From the NCBI GenBank assembly GCA_046732895.1, contig JBKPNZ010000001.1:1-41704 (forward strand): a stretch of 41,704 nt of DNA. The letters are read 5' to 3'. A program made the position numbers and the translations under genes. Source of the DNA: JBKPNZ01 sp046732895 (GTDB lineage: Bacteria; Actinomycetota; Thermoleophilia; Solirubrobacterales; 70-9). Shown here one piece after another: positions 16,668-25,739 of this stretch; the first letter of the stretch is position 1; the number at the start of each line of letters is the position of its first letter. The notes beneath the pieces were generated by a model. That model saw only the letters and a list, made by a program, of their open reading frames with translations. It did no database searches and was not told where the DNA came from.

Positions 16668-17717
16668 ATGGCTAAGCTCCTCCACTGCATGACGGCGGCG
16701 GGTCCGAGCATCGATGCCTTGAATGCCGAAGGCGGAAAGCCGTACTCGAACTTCTTCGGTTCGGCGGGCACGATGAGGCTGCCGGTTGGCTCCAATGTGA
16801 GACCGGGCGAGCTCGGCGGATACCACATTGACTTCAGCCTCAAGCCCGAGGCAGCGCCCAGTTGGCCCCCCGAGTGGGTGGTCCGGGAGGCGCGCGGTGG
16901 CGACTTCCTCGAAGTAATGACGATCCAGTGGCTGGCTCAGTGGGGGCTCGGTTGCTTCGAGCGTCACCTGAATGACCATGGCGAGCACTGGCTCCGGTCC
17001 GCCCTGGACGCGGCGCGCTTCTTGGTCTCCAGACAGGCAAAGGACGGCCCTCTGGCTGGCGCCTGGTTCAATCGCCGGCCGATGATCCACACCTTCCATC
17101 TCGATCCGCCGTGGATCTCGGCGATGGCCCAGGGCGAAGGTGCCAGCCTGCTGGTACGCGCTTATGGGGCGACTCGCGACGAATCGTTCGCCGACGCGGC
17201 GCGGCTGGCGCTCGGGCCGCTCCGCGTCCCCACAGCCGAAGGCGGGGTTCGCACGTGCCTGGGAGACGGTTTCTTCCTCGAGGAGTATCCGACCCAGCCG
17301 TCGTCGTGCGTACTCAACGGGGGGATCTTCGCGCTCTGGGGTCTGTATGACGTCGCGGTGGGGCTGAGTGACGATGTCGCTCGGAGCGAATTCGACAGCG
17401 GTGTCGACACACTGGCCGCGAACATCGATCGGTGGGACACCGGGAGTTGGTCCCGCTACGACCTGTTCCCTTTTCGCATCCCGAACGTCGCGAGCGCGGC
17501 GTACCACGTCCTCCACGTCAACCAACTGCGGGCCATGCAGCGAATCGCGCCTCGCCCCCCATTTGCCGTCGTGAGCGAGCGATTCGAGGGTTACATGCGC
17601 TCACGGGCGAAGCGGGCCGGTGCCTTTGCGCGCAAGGCCGCCTTCCGGATTCTGGTTCCACGCAACCGCTTGCTCGCGCGGCGCTCGCCCTTCGCAGGAG
17701 CCGCGGACGCCCGCTAG
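16668..17717 (+). CDS. D-glucuronyl C5-epimerase family protein
   Basis: A 349-residue protein matching the D-glucuronyl C5-epimerase (C5-epim_C) family, which turns D-glucuronate into L-iduronate in heparan-type chains. The N-terminal part has GGYHIDFSLK and TIQWLAQWGLGCFERH. The (alpha/alpha)-barrel C-terminal part has PPWISAMAQGEGASLLVRAY, FLEEYP (EEYP near residue 205), VLNGGIFALWGLYD, SWSRYDL (near 262) and YHVLHVNQL (near 279). The last three groups correspond to the conserved Tyr/Glu active-site blocks of the animal enzyme. No signal peptide is seen, so it may act in the cytosol. The ATG at 16668 is likely; ATGs at 16629 and 16689 are alternatives. Its stop shares CTAG with the convergent acetyltransferase. 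Confidence 0.88.
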   Translation: MAKLLHCMTAAGPSIDALNAEGGKPYSNFFGSAGTMRLPVGSNVRPGELGGYHIDFSLKPEAAPSWPPEWVVREARGGDFLEVMTIQWLAQWGLGCFERHLNDHGEHWLRSALDAARFLVSRQAKDGPLAGAWFNRRPMIHTFHLDPPWISAMAQGEGASLLVRAYGATRDESFADAARLALGPLRVPTAEGGVRTCLGDGFFLEEYPTQPSSCVLNGGIFALWGLYDVAVGLSDDVARSEFDSGVDTLAANIDRWDTGSWSRYDLFPFRIPNVASAAYHVLHVNQLRAMQRIAPRPPFAVVSERFEGYMRSRAKRAGAFARKAAFRILVPRNRLLARRSPFAGAADAR

Positions 17718-18850
17718 CTCCCTCGCTGTGCAGGCGCAGCTCCGCGCCGGCCACGCAGTCGATTCAGGGCTTGTCGGGAGTTGCGGTACGCCGGGCGCAG
17801 CCTCGGCAGGACGTGGCGGCGTCCGGCGTACCGAGCGGCCCCGACGAGGCGCCTTCGGTAGGCCCTCACGGTCGCCGTGGTTCGAACCTCGGTCGCGTAG
17901 CGCTCCTTCCAGCGAAGCATCGGCCCAAGCAGTTCCTGCGCACAAACTCCTTGCTCAAAGCAGGCTTCGATCATCGCCATTCGCAGCAGGTGCCCGGGCG
18001 AGAAGTAACCGAGGCGCTCGTCATAGCTGGTTTTCAGCGAGTAGAGGCGATCGCCGTACAAGACATCCAGGCAGAACGCGATCAGCGTGTCGTCCAGCCG
18101 CAGCTGGGACACCCTGAGGGTTCCCGAATCATGGAAGCGCTGCAGGAGGGCTTTCCAAAATGCGACGAGCCTTGGATCGGAAGCCACGGCGCTGCCGGCG
18201 TCCCCCTTCCAACCCGCAGCCTCCAGCTGGAAGCACTCGTCCAGAAACCGCTCCAGCGGTGCGTCCGCGTCCAGCGGATCCAGTGCCTTCAGCTCGACCC
18301 TGCCTTCCCGTTCGAGGCGGCGTTGGGCCTTGGCGAGTTGGCGCCGCGCATTCGAGCTCAAGCGGTTGCGGTACTCCTCGAGGGTGCCGCTCGTGTCGAT
18401 GATCGGGCAGGTCTCTCTGAAAGCCTGGTCGACCAGCCACCCCTCGGCTCGCAGCGCGTCGCTCAGGAGCTCGGCCATGCCGGTCTCGACCGGCACAGCC
18501 GGCAGCGTCAGGCGCGACCACGGCCCCGACGCCACCGCGCGCAGGAGCGAGGTGAGGTCGCCATCGGTGCGTGCGACCGGTTCGAACAGGTCCGTTTCCT
18601 TGTTTGCCAGCGCCCACGCGTGGCGGCCCGTCTGACCCAGCGCGATGCCTCCCGCGAGAGCCGAGCCATTCCACATCACCTTGACGCGTAGCTCAGCTGC
18701 CGCGCCGAAGTGCTCCCACCAGCAGTCGAGCCACTCCCAAGTGAGGAAGAGGTTCGCTATTGCCAGCTGGTTCCAGGCGCCCCGCAGCTCCTCGAACCGC
18801 TCGCGGCTGGTAACGACTTCAACGGCCGGCTCGGGCATGGCGGAGGGCAT
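17714..18850 (-). CDS. CelD/BcsL-type GNAT-fold acetyltransferase
   Basis: A 378-residue CelD/BcsL family protein. The N-terminal half has FEELRGAWNQLAIANLFLTWEWLDCWWEHFG. The C-terminal half has EAAGWKGDAGSAV, LVAFWKALLQRFHDSG, LIAFCLDVLYGDRLYSLKTSYDERLGYFSPG and QELLGPMLRWKERYAT, closely paralogous to the protein at 13178-14242. It ends in a basic Arg-rich tail. It starts 48 bases after the initiating sugar transferase on the same strand, so the two are probably co-transcribed. ATGs at 18850 and 18838 are both possible. Acceptor unknown. Confidence 0.87.
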   Translation of the reverse strand: MPSAMPEPAVEVVTSRERFEELRGAWNQLAIANLFLTWEWLDCWWEHFGAAAELRVKVMWNGSALAGGIALGQTGRHAWALANKETDLFEPVARTDGDLTSLLRAVASGPWSRLTLPAVPVETGMAELLSDALRAEGWLVDQAFRETCPIIDTSGTLEEYRNRLSSNARRQLAKAQRRLEREGRVELKALDPLDADAPLERFLDECFQLEAAGWKGDAGSAVASDPRLVAFWKALLQRFHDSGTLRVSQLRLDDTLIAFCLDVLYGDRLYSLKTSYDERLGYFSPGHLLRMAMIEACFEQGVCAQELLGPMLRWKERYATEVRTTATVRAYRRRLVGAARYAGRRHVLPRLRPAYRNSRQALNRLRGRRGAAPAQRGS

Positions 18851-18898
18851 CGGCAGGCGTCTCTGAACGTCGGCGCAGACTTGCGGCTGTGCTCGCCG

Positions 18899-20383
18899 CT
18901 ACTCCGAGCTGCGAAGCATGATCACGAGCGTTCTGAAGATGATCTTCAGATCGAGCCAGAAGCTCCAATTCTCGATGTAGTAGTTGTCCCACTCGACCCG
19001 GTCGGCGATGGAGGTGCGTCCCCTAAGGCCATGCACCTGGGCCCAGCCCGTTATTCCCGATTTGACGCGTAGACGGTCGGTGTAGCGGTGGACTTCGACT
19101 CCGAATCGGGTGACGTATTCCGGGCGCTCGGGCCGAGGTCCGATCAGCGACATCTTGCCCGTCAGCACGTTGAAGAACTGGGGAAGTTCATCGAGCGATG
19201 TCCGCCGCAGGAACGCGCCGAAGCGTGTGCGTCGGTCGCCTTGCTCCACGCCTCCGGGGGCGAGTCCCCGCTCCAGGTCCTCCGCTAGGGCCTGGTCGTG
19301 CTCGTCACTGGGTGGTCGCATTGTGCGGAACTTGAGCAGGTCGAACCGCTGGCCGTCGATCCCCACCCGGGGCTGGCGGAACAGCACTGGCCTGCCGAGG
19401 GTTACGAGAGTGCCTACCGCGGAGACCAACAGGAGCGGCGAGGCCACGACGATGGCGATCGCGGCGAGCACCCGATCGAGTGCATACTTGAGCTCGAACT
19501 GCCATCCGCGCGGATCCCTCGGGCGAACAGAGATGAGGGGCATGCCTCCAATGCGCTCGAGTCGGGTCTGATCTGGTATGCCCTCGAAGAGCCGCGGGAT
19601 GACCGAGACGCCGACCCCCAGGGCCAGGCAGCGCCTGACGATCTGCAATTCGTCATCGTGGCGTGCCAGGGAGAAGGTGATGATCACCTCTTCGACTCTG
19701 AACTCGCGAACGACAGCCTCGATCCGCTCGGCTTGCTCGCCGTCTGTCCCGCGCCCGATCACGGGAAGGTCGACCCCGTCATCGAGTTCGAGGGGGTTGG
19801 CGTCGTAGAACGCGACCGGTCGCAGGCCGAACTCAGGGCGCTCCAACAAGCGGGCAGCCAACTGATGGCTCACCCTCCCGGCACCAACGATGAGGGTGGG
19901 CGCGATGTTCCGGCCGTGGCGCCTCCCGTTGCCCTGCACGAACCGCAACCCCGCCCGCCCGGATGCCAGGTAGGTGGCGGCAAAGAGCCAGGCTCGGACC
20001 TCCTGGCTCGCAATGTCCGGGGCCTGCGTCAGGACGACTCGAGCGAAGGTAACCGCCATCGCTGCAAGTGCGGTGGCAGTGACGATGATGCGGGCGTCCT
20101 CCAGGAACTGCTCGTTGAAGCGCGATGCGTACGCGCCATTGGCGGCCAGGGCCAGGAGGCAGACCCCGACGAAGGCGACCGACCAGGCAATGGGAACGTC
20201 GGCGATATTGGCGACGCGGGTGCTGGCGCTCGTCGCAGCCATCGCCAGCACCAAGACCACGCCGTCGAAGATGATCTCTTGCGCGCGAGGCTGACCAAGG
20301 ATCCGCTCAAGGCGCAACAACGGGCGACTTGGGTGGTCGCGCGTGATCGGCGCGGGCTGGGTTGGGCGGGTGGATGACTCCAC
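18899..20383 (-). CDS. Initiating polyprenyl-phosphate sugar phosphotransferase
   Basis: A 494-residue exopolysaccharide polyprenyl glycosylphosphotransferase (WbaP/WcaJ type). It transfers a sugar-1-phosphate to undecaprenyl phosphate and so starts each repeat unit. The N-terminal half has four or five membrane helices and a Rossmann-like middle domain (TLIVGAGRVSHQLAARLL). The C-terminal catalytic domain has one reentrant helix, FDLLKFRTM, TSLDELPQFFNVLTGKMSLIGPRPERPEY and RLRVKSGITGWAQVHG. The GTG at 20383 is the first in-frame start after a TGA. The 235-base gap upstream must carry promoters for this gene and the divergent beta-helix gene. Sugar specificity (Glc, Gal, GlcNAc or other) is not visible. 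Confidence 0.93.
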   Translation of the reverse strand: MESSTRPTQPAPITRDHPSRPLLRLERILGQPRAQEIIFDGVVLVLAMAATSASTRVANIADVPIAWSVAFVGVCLLALAANGAYASRFNEQFLEDARIIVTATALAAMAVTFARVVLTQAPDIASQEVRAWLFAATYLASGRAGLRFVQGNGRRHGRNIAPTLIVGAGRVSHQLAARLLERPEFGLRPVAFYDANPLELDDGVDLPVIGRGTDGEQAERIEAVVREFRVEEVIITFSLARHDDELQIVRRCLALGVGVSVIPRLFEGIPDQTRLERIGGMPLISVRPRDPRGWQFELKYALDRVLAAIAIVVASPLLLVSAVGTLVTLGRPVLFRQPRVGIDGQRFDLLKFRTMRPPSDEHDQALAEDLERGLAPGGVEQGDRRTRFGAFLRRTSLDELPQFFNVLTGKMSLIGPRPERPEYVTRFGVEVHRYTDRLRVKSGITGWAQVHGLRGRTSIADRVEWDNYYIENWSFWLDLKIIFRTLVIMLRSSE

Positions 20384-20572
20384 GACTCAAGGCAGGGTTG
20401 GGTGATCAGCATTGCAGCACCATCTCCACAGTGCCGCAAGCGCCTTCCTCCCTCCTTTTTGAGCTTTTTGATGGTTCTCCTGTCTCTTAGAGCCCTTGAC
20501 GGCGGTGTTGCGCAGGTCCGCGCTGAGGACGGGGTCAATCCCGGCTGGGACTGAGTCGGTACCGGATCGCTA

Positions 20573-20601
20573 CTGACAGAGCCGCAGGCGGGCCCTAGCC
20601 T
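20573..20601 (+). promoter_or_regulatory. Promoter of the secreted beta-helix gene
   Basis: CTGACA (20573-20578), a 17-base spacer and TAGCCT (20596-20601). The GTG start is 17 bases further on, so this gene should have a short leader. The rest of the gap (20384-20572) holds an AT-richer patch near 20450-20485 but no promoter I can define for the minus-strand gene. Confidence 0.5.
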
Positions 20602-20618
20602 CCGGTTCGGAGATCAAC

Positions 20619-22001
20619 GTGAAGGCACTGTCTGACCGCAAGCTGACGGGGGCATTGGTGGCGGCGCTCGTCGTGGTGGCGGCGCCCACGAGCGCGCTGG
20701 CCCACGACACCTACGTCGACCGCTCGGACGGGACCGGCAGCGGGAATGACTGCAAGCACAAGGCCAATCCGTGCTTCTCGCTCACGTCGGGGATCGACAA
20801 CGCCGGCGAGGGCGACACCATCTTCGTCGGCGGCGATCCCGCCGTCTACGAGAGCCCGCATGTGCTCGGCGACAAGAAGTCGATCGTGCACAAGAACTTC
20901 TCGACCAGGCCCTCCGTGGACACGTCGGGCAAGGCGATTCTCGATACGGGCTCAAACGCTCAGCCCGCGCTCCACGTCACCTCCAAGGCGGGAGTGGTGA
21001 GGGGCTTCACGATCCGTTCGGAGACGCTGCCGCTGAAGATCGAGGCCCAGGTGAAGATCGTCGATGACCGCTTCGACGAGGACCAGCAGATCCCGGAGGA
21101 GATCGACATCGTGGGCATCGGCGTCAACCGGACGCAGATCAGGGGCAGCACGTTCGTCGACCCGACGCCGCTGACCGCCTCGAACCAGGCGGGCATCTAC
21201 TACGAGTTCGCTTCAAGCGGGGGCCTGCGCGTCACGGGCAACCGCTTCAAGGACTTCCAGATCGCGGTCCGGGCTCTGGGGGGCTCGCCTCTCATCAAGG
21301 GCAACACGATCACCGGCACCCATGCCGCGAACGGGGCGGGCGCCGGGATCACGATCGAAGATCAGGCGTTCGCGGATATTCGGTCCAATGTCCTGCGCAA
21401 CCCCGACATCTCGATCGGCGCGGTCGACGGGATCGATGTGTTCAGCTCGTCAGACAGCGACACGAGGCTGGTCAGCAACCTGATCAGCGGCTATCAGCGG
21501 GGCGTTCGCATCGCCAGCGTCCCTTCCCATATCTCCCTCGCGGGCAACGTCTACCGTGACAACGCGTTCACGGGGCTCACGGTCACCGAGGCTGCCCCAG
21601 ATGCGCCTCGTGACGCGAAGCTCTTCAACGAGACATTCTGGAACCCCGGAGCCTCCCAGGGAGAGGTCGACCTGGTCAACGCCGACATCAAGATGAACTC
21701 GACGATCATCGGTCCTGCGGGCCTCAACGATGTCTCGGGCTCAACCTGCTCGATCTCTTACTCGCGCGGCCCGACCAAGAACCCGGGCGGGGACGGCTGC
21801 GAGGATTTCAAGACGACGAAGAACCCAAAGCTGAAGGCCGACCACTACCACCTGAAGCCGGACTCGCCCATGATCGACGCCGGGGACCCTCAGGGGCACA
21901 AGAGCTTCGACATCGATGGCGACCGGCGACCGCTGGACGGCACCGGGAACTGCCACGGGCCAAAACGCCGCGATATCGGCGCCGACGAGTTCCGCTGCTG
22001 A
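20619..22001 (+). CDS. Secreted right-handed beta-helix protein, choice-of-anchor Q type
   Basis: A 460-residue exported protein. The signal peptide has a basic n-region (MKALSDRK), a hydrophobic core and an Ala-x-Ala site before HDTYVDRSDGTGSG. The body consists of beta-helix coils (GNTITGTHAANGAGAGITIED, NVLRNPDISIG). The C-terminus, PMIDAGDPQGHKSFDIDGDRRP... RRDIGADEF, is the signature seen in choice-of-anchor Q proteins. It may bind or cut the surface polysaccharide; no catalytic site is recognised. GTG at 20619 gives a normal signal peptide. It marks the right edge of the polysaccharide locus. Confidence 0.88.
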   Translation: MKALSDRKLTGALVAALVVVAAPTSALAHDTYVDRSDGTGSGNDCKHKANPCFSLTSGIDNAGEGDTIFVGGDPAVYESPHVLGDKKSIVHKNFSTRPSVDTSGKAILDTGSNAQPALHVTSKAGVVRGFTIRSETLPLKIEAQVKIVDDRFDEDQQIPEEIDIVGIGVNRTQIRGSTFVDPTPLTASNQAGIYYEFASSGGLRVTGNRFKDFQIAVRALGGSPLIKGNTITGTHAANGAGAGITIEDQAFADIRSNVLRNPDISIGAVDGIDVFSSSDSDTRLVSNLISGYQRGVRIASVPSHISLAGNVYRDNAFTGLTVTEAAPDAPRDAKLFNETFWNPGASQGEVDLVNADIKMNSTIIGPAGLNDVSGSTCSISYSRGPTKNPGGDGCEDFKTTKNPKLKADHYHLKPDSPMIDAGDPQGHKSFDIDGDRRPLDGTGNCHGPKRRDIGADEFRC

Positions 22002-22010
22002 GCTGGTGGG

Positions 22011-22466
22011 CTAGTCGCCCGAGTTCGTGGCGGCGGCCTCGGGGGCGGGCGCGGCGGTGGTGGTCGAGGTGTACTCGAACTCCTCCTCGGCGCCGAAGAG
22101 GCGGTCGAGCACGGCCTTGCGCAGATCCTCGCTGAGAACGAGCGCCAGGATCGAGCCGACGATCGCGATCATCACGAAGTTCCTGAAGGTGTGGCTATCG
22201 CGCTTCCCGCGTAGCTGGTCGGAAGCCTCGCGCAGCGACGCGGCCGCGTTTCGCAGCTCCTTGTGGACCTTCTTGTCGTCCATCAGGGCCTTCGCGGGGC
22301 CCTTGCCGTTCGACAGGCGGTCGTAGGCGCGCTTGCCCGACTCGAATGCCGTCTTGATGTTCTCGCGCAGCTCGGCGTCCTCGATCAGCCGGCGCACGTA
22401 CTCGTTGTCGGCCGCCGAGCGGCCGGTCTGGAACGCCTGCTGTGCCTTGGTGCTGCTCTTCGCCAT
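22011..22466 (-). CDS. Single-helix membrane protein of unknown function
   Basis: A 151-residue protein. The first 90 residues are charged and helical (RRLIEDAELRENIKTAFESGKRAYDRL, ELRNAAASLREASDQLRGK), then one transmembrane helix (about 95-111, FVMIAIVGSILALVLSE), then an acidic stretch and a Thr/Ala/Pro tail. I recognise no named family. Conserved-looking codon use, a clear SD (AGGAGAGG) and a TATAAG promoter support it as real. It lies between the locus edge and lon, 74 bases downstream of the lon operon in the same direction, probably as its own transcript. Confidence 0.8.
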   Translation of the reverse strand: MAKSSTKAQQAFQTGRSAADNEYVRRLIEDAELRENIKTAFESGKRAYDRLSNGKGPAKALMDDKKVHKELRNAAASLREASDQLRGKRDSHTFRNFVMIAIVGSILALVLSEDLRKAVLDRLFGAEEEFEYTSTTTAAPAPEAAATNSGD

Positions 22467-22506
22467 TCGCCTACCTCTCCTGTTCCTCGGTTCGGTCTGC
22501 CGGGAG

Positions 22507-22512
22507 CTTATA
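22507..22512 (-). promoter_or_regulatory. -10 element of the single-helix membrane protein gene
   Basis: TATAAG on the minus strand, about 40 bases upstream of the ATG at 22466, with an SD (AGGAGAGG) in between. No convincing -35 box is seen. Confidence 0.4.
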
Positions 22513-22540
22513 CCCGGGCAATCGAGGTCGAACCCTGAGG

Positions 22541-24978
<2,438 letters not shown>

Positions 24979-24982
<4 letters not shown>

Positions 24983-25437
24983 TCGATGCTCACCCTCGTC
25001 GTCTGACCGGTCGGGCGCAGCGGCAGCTCGACGCGCAGGATGCCGTCCTCGTAGGTCGCCTTGGCCTCCTCCGCGATGACGTCGGCGTTGAGCTCGACGA
25101 CCCGCCGGAAGGGGCCCGCCTTGATCTCGAGCTGCTGGTAGACGCGGCCCTCGGTCTCCTGCACCGGTCGCTCGCCGGTGATCACGAGCTCGCGTCCGGC
25201 GACCTCCAGGCCGATCGTCTCGAGGCTCACGCCCGCGAGGTCGGCTTTGACGATCGCCTTCGGCGCCACAGTCGCCTCGGGGCCCGGCGCGCCGCAGTAG
25301 TAGACGTCGACGGGCGGCGAGAAGCCGGATTGGGGCCGTCCGGGCACCCAGCGCTCGCCCCAGGCTTCGCCGAAGAGCTCGTCCATCTCACGCCGCATGC
25401 GCTCGAAATTGACCAGTAGGTCGCGCTGTCGTGCCAC
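24979..25437 (-). CDS. Small heat-shock protein, Hsp20 family
   Basis: A 152-residue Hsp20/alpha-crystallin chaperone that holds unfolding proteins. N-terminal arm FERMRREMDELFGEAWGERW; alpha-crystallin domain from about residue 55, with KADLAGVSLETIGLEVAGRELVITGER; and the C-terminal strand YEDGILRVELPLRP with an I-x-V-like tail (VSIE). The frame stays open far upstream (to 26151), but that part is low-complexity Arg/Pro shadow sequence. GTG at 25437 is chosen; a TACATT element lies 7 bases before it, so the mRNA may be leaderless. It is the first gene of an operon with lon. Confidence 0.9.
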
Positions 25438-25444
25438 GGGCTCA

Positions 25445-25450
25445 AATGTA
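25445..25450 (-). promoter_or_regulatory. Candidate leaderless -10 element of hsp20-lon
   Basis: TACATT on the minus strand, 7 bases before the GTG at 25437. Its position supports that start codon and a leaderless transcript. No matching -35 hexamer is visible. Confidence 0.4.
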
Positions 25451-25492
25451 GCGATGGCGCATGAACAGGCACCCAGGGGAAGCCTCGGGCGA

Positions 25493-25533
25493 ATTGGCGC
25501 CTTTTTGTCGATATGCGCCAATAGGGCGCAAAT
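25493..25533. promoter_or_regulatory. Candidate operator: three ATTGGCGC half-sites upstream of hsp20-lon
   Basis: ATTGGCGC at 25493-25500 and its exact reverse complement GCGCCAAT at 25515-25522, with a 14-base spacer. A third site, GCGCAAAT at 25526-25533, differs by one base. The set lies 55-95 bases upstream of hsp20. It is neither a CIRCE (HrcA) nor a HAIR (HspR) sequence as I know them. Confidence 0.5.
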
Positions 25534-25644
25534 GGCAGCGGCGATGCCGAGCAGCCGATGGCGGGTCCACGATTTATCCCGCGTAGAAGGCAAAACCCGA
25601 GCTCGACCGGGGCGTGGCGCGTCCGGCCGGGACTTTTTCCTCAG

Positions 25645-25714
25645 TGCCGGTTTTGAGCCCGGCGCCCCTCGGTGCCAGTTGAACTCGGCGCGCCTTGCCA
25701 GTGAGCCCGGCGCC
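25645..25714 (+). repeat. Three degenerate direct repeats upstream of the cyclase gene
   Basis: Copies begin at 25645, 25673 and 25696 and follow the pattern TGCC(A/G)GT...GA(G/A)C(C/T)CGGCGC. Copies 1 and 3 share an exact 12-mer, GAGCCCGGCGCC. They sit just upstream of the cyclase start. Confidence 0.45.
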
Positions 25715-25725
25715 ACCGCCGGCGC

Positions 25726-25731
25726 TATCTT
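25726..25731 (+). promoter_or_regulatory. Candidate leaderless -10 element of the cyclase gene
   Basis: TATCTT followed by 8 bases and the ATG at 25740. Spacing equals that at 29796 and 39371. No SD precedes the ATG, in line with a leaderless mRNA. Confidence 0.45.
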
Positions 25732-25739
25732 CGGCGGGA

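Larger units (their letters stand above)
25438..25739 (+). other. Divergent intergenic region between hsp20-lon and the cyclase gene
   Basis: This 302-base gap contains no credible gene. It holds a minus-strand TACATT at 25450-25445 for hsp20, a set of ATTGGCGC half-sites (25493-25533), three degenerate direct repeats (25645-25714) and a TATCTT element 8 bases before the cyclase ATG. The Arg/Pro-rich frames crossing it have no recognisable domain. Confidence 0.6.
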
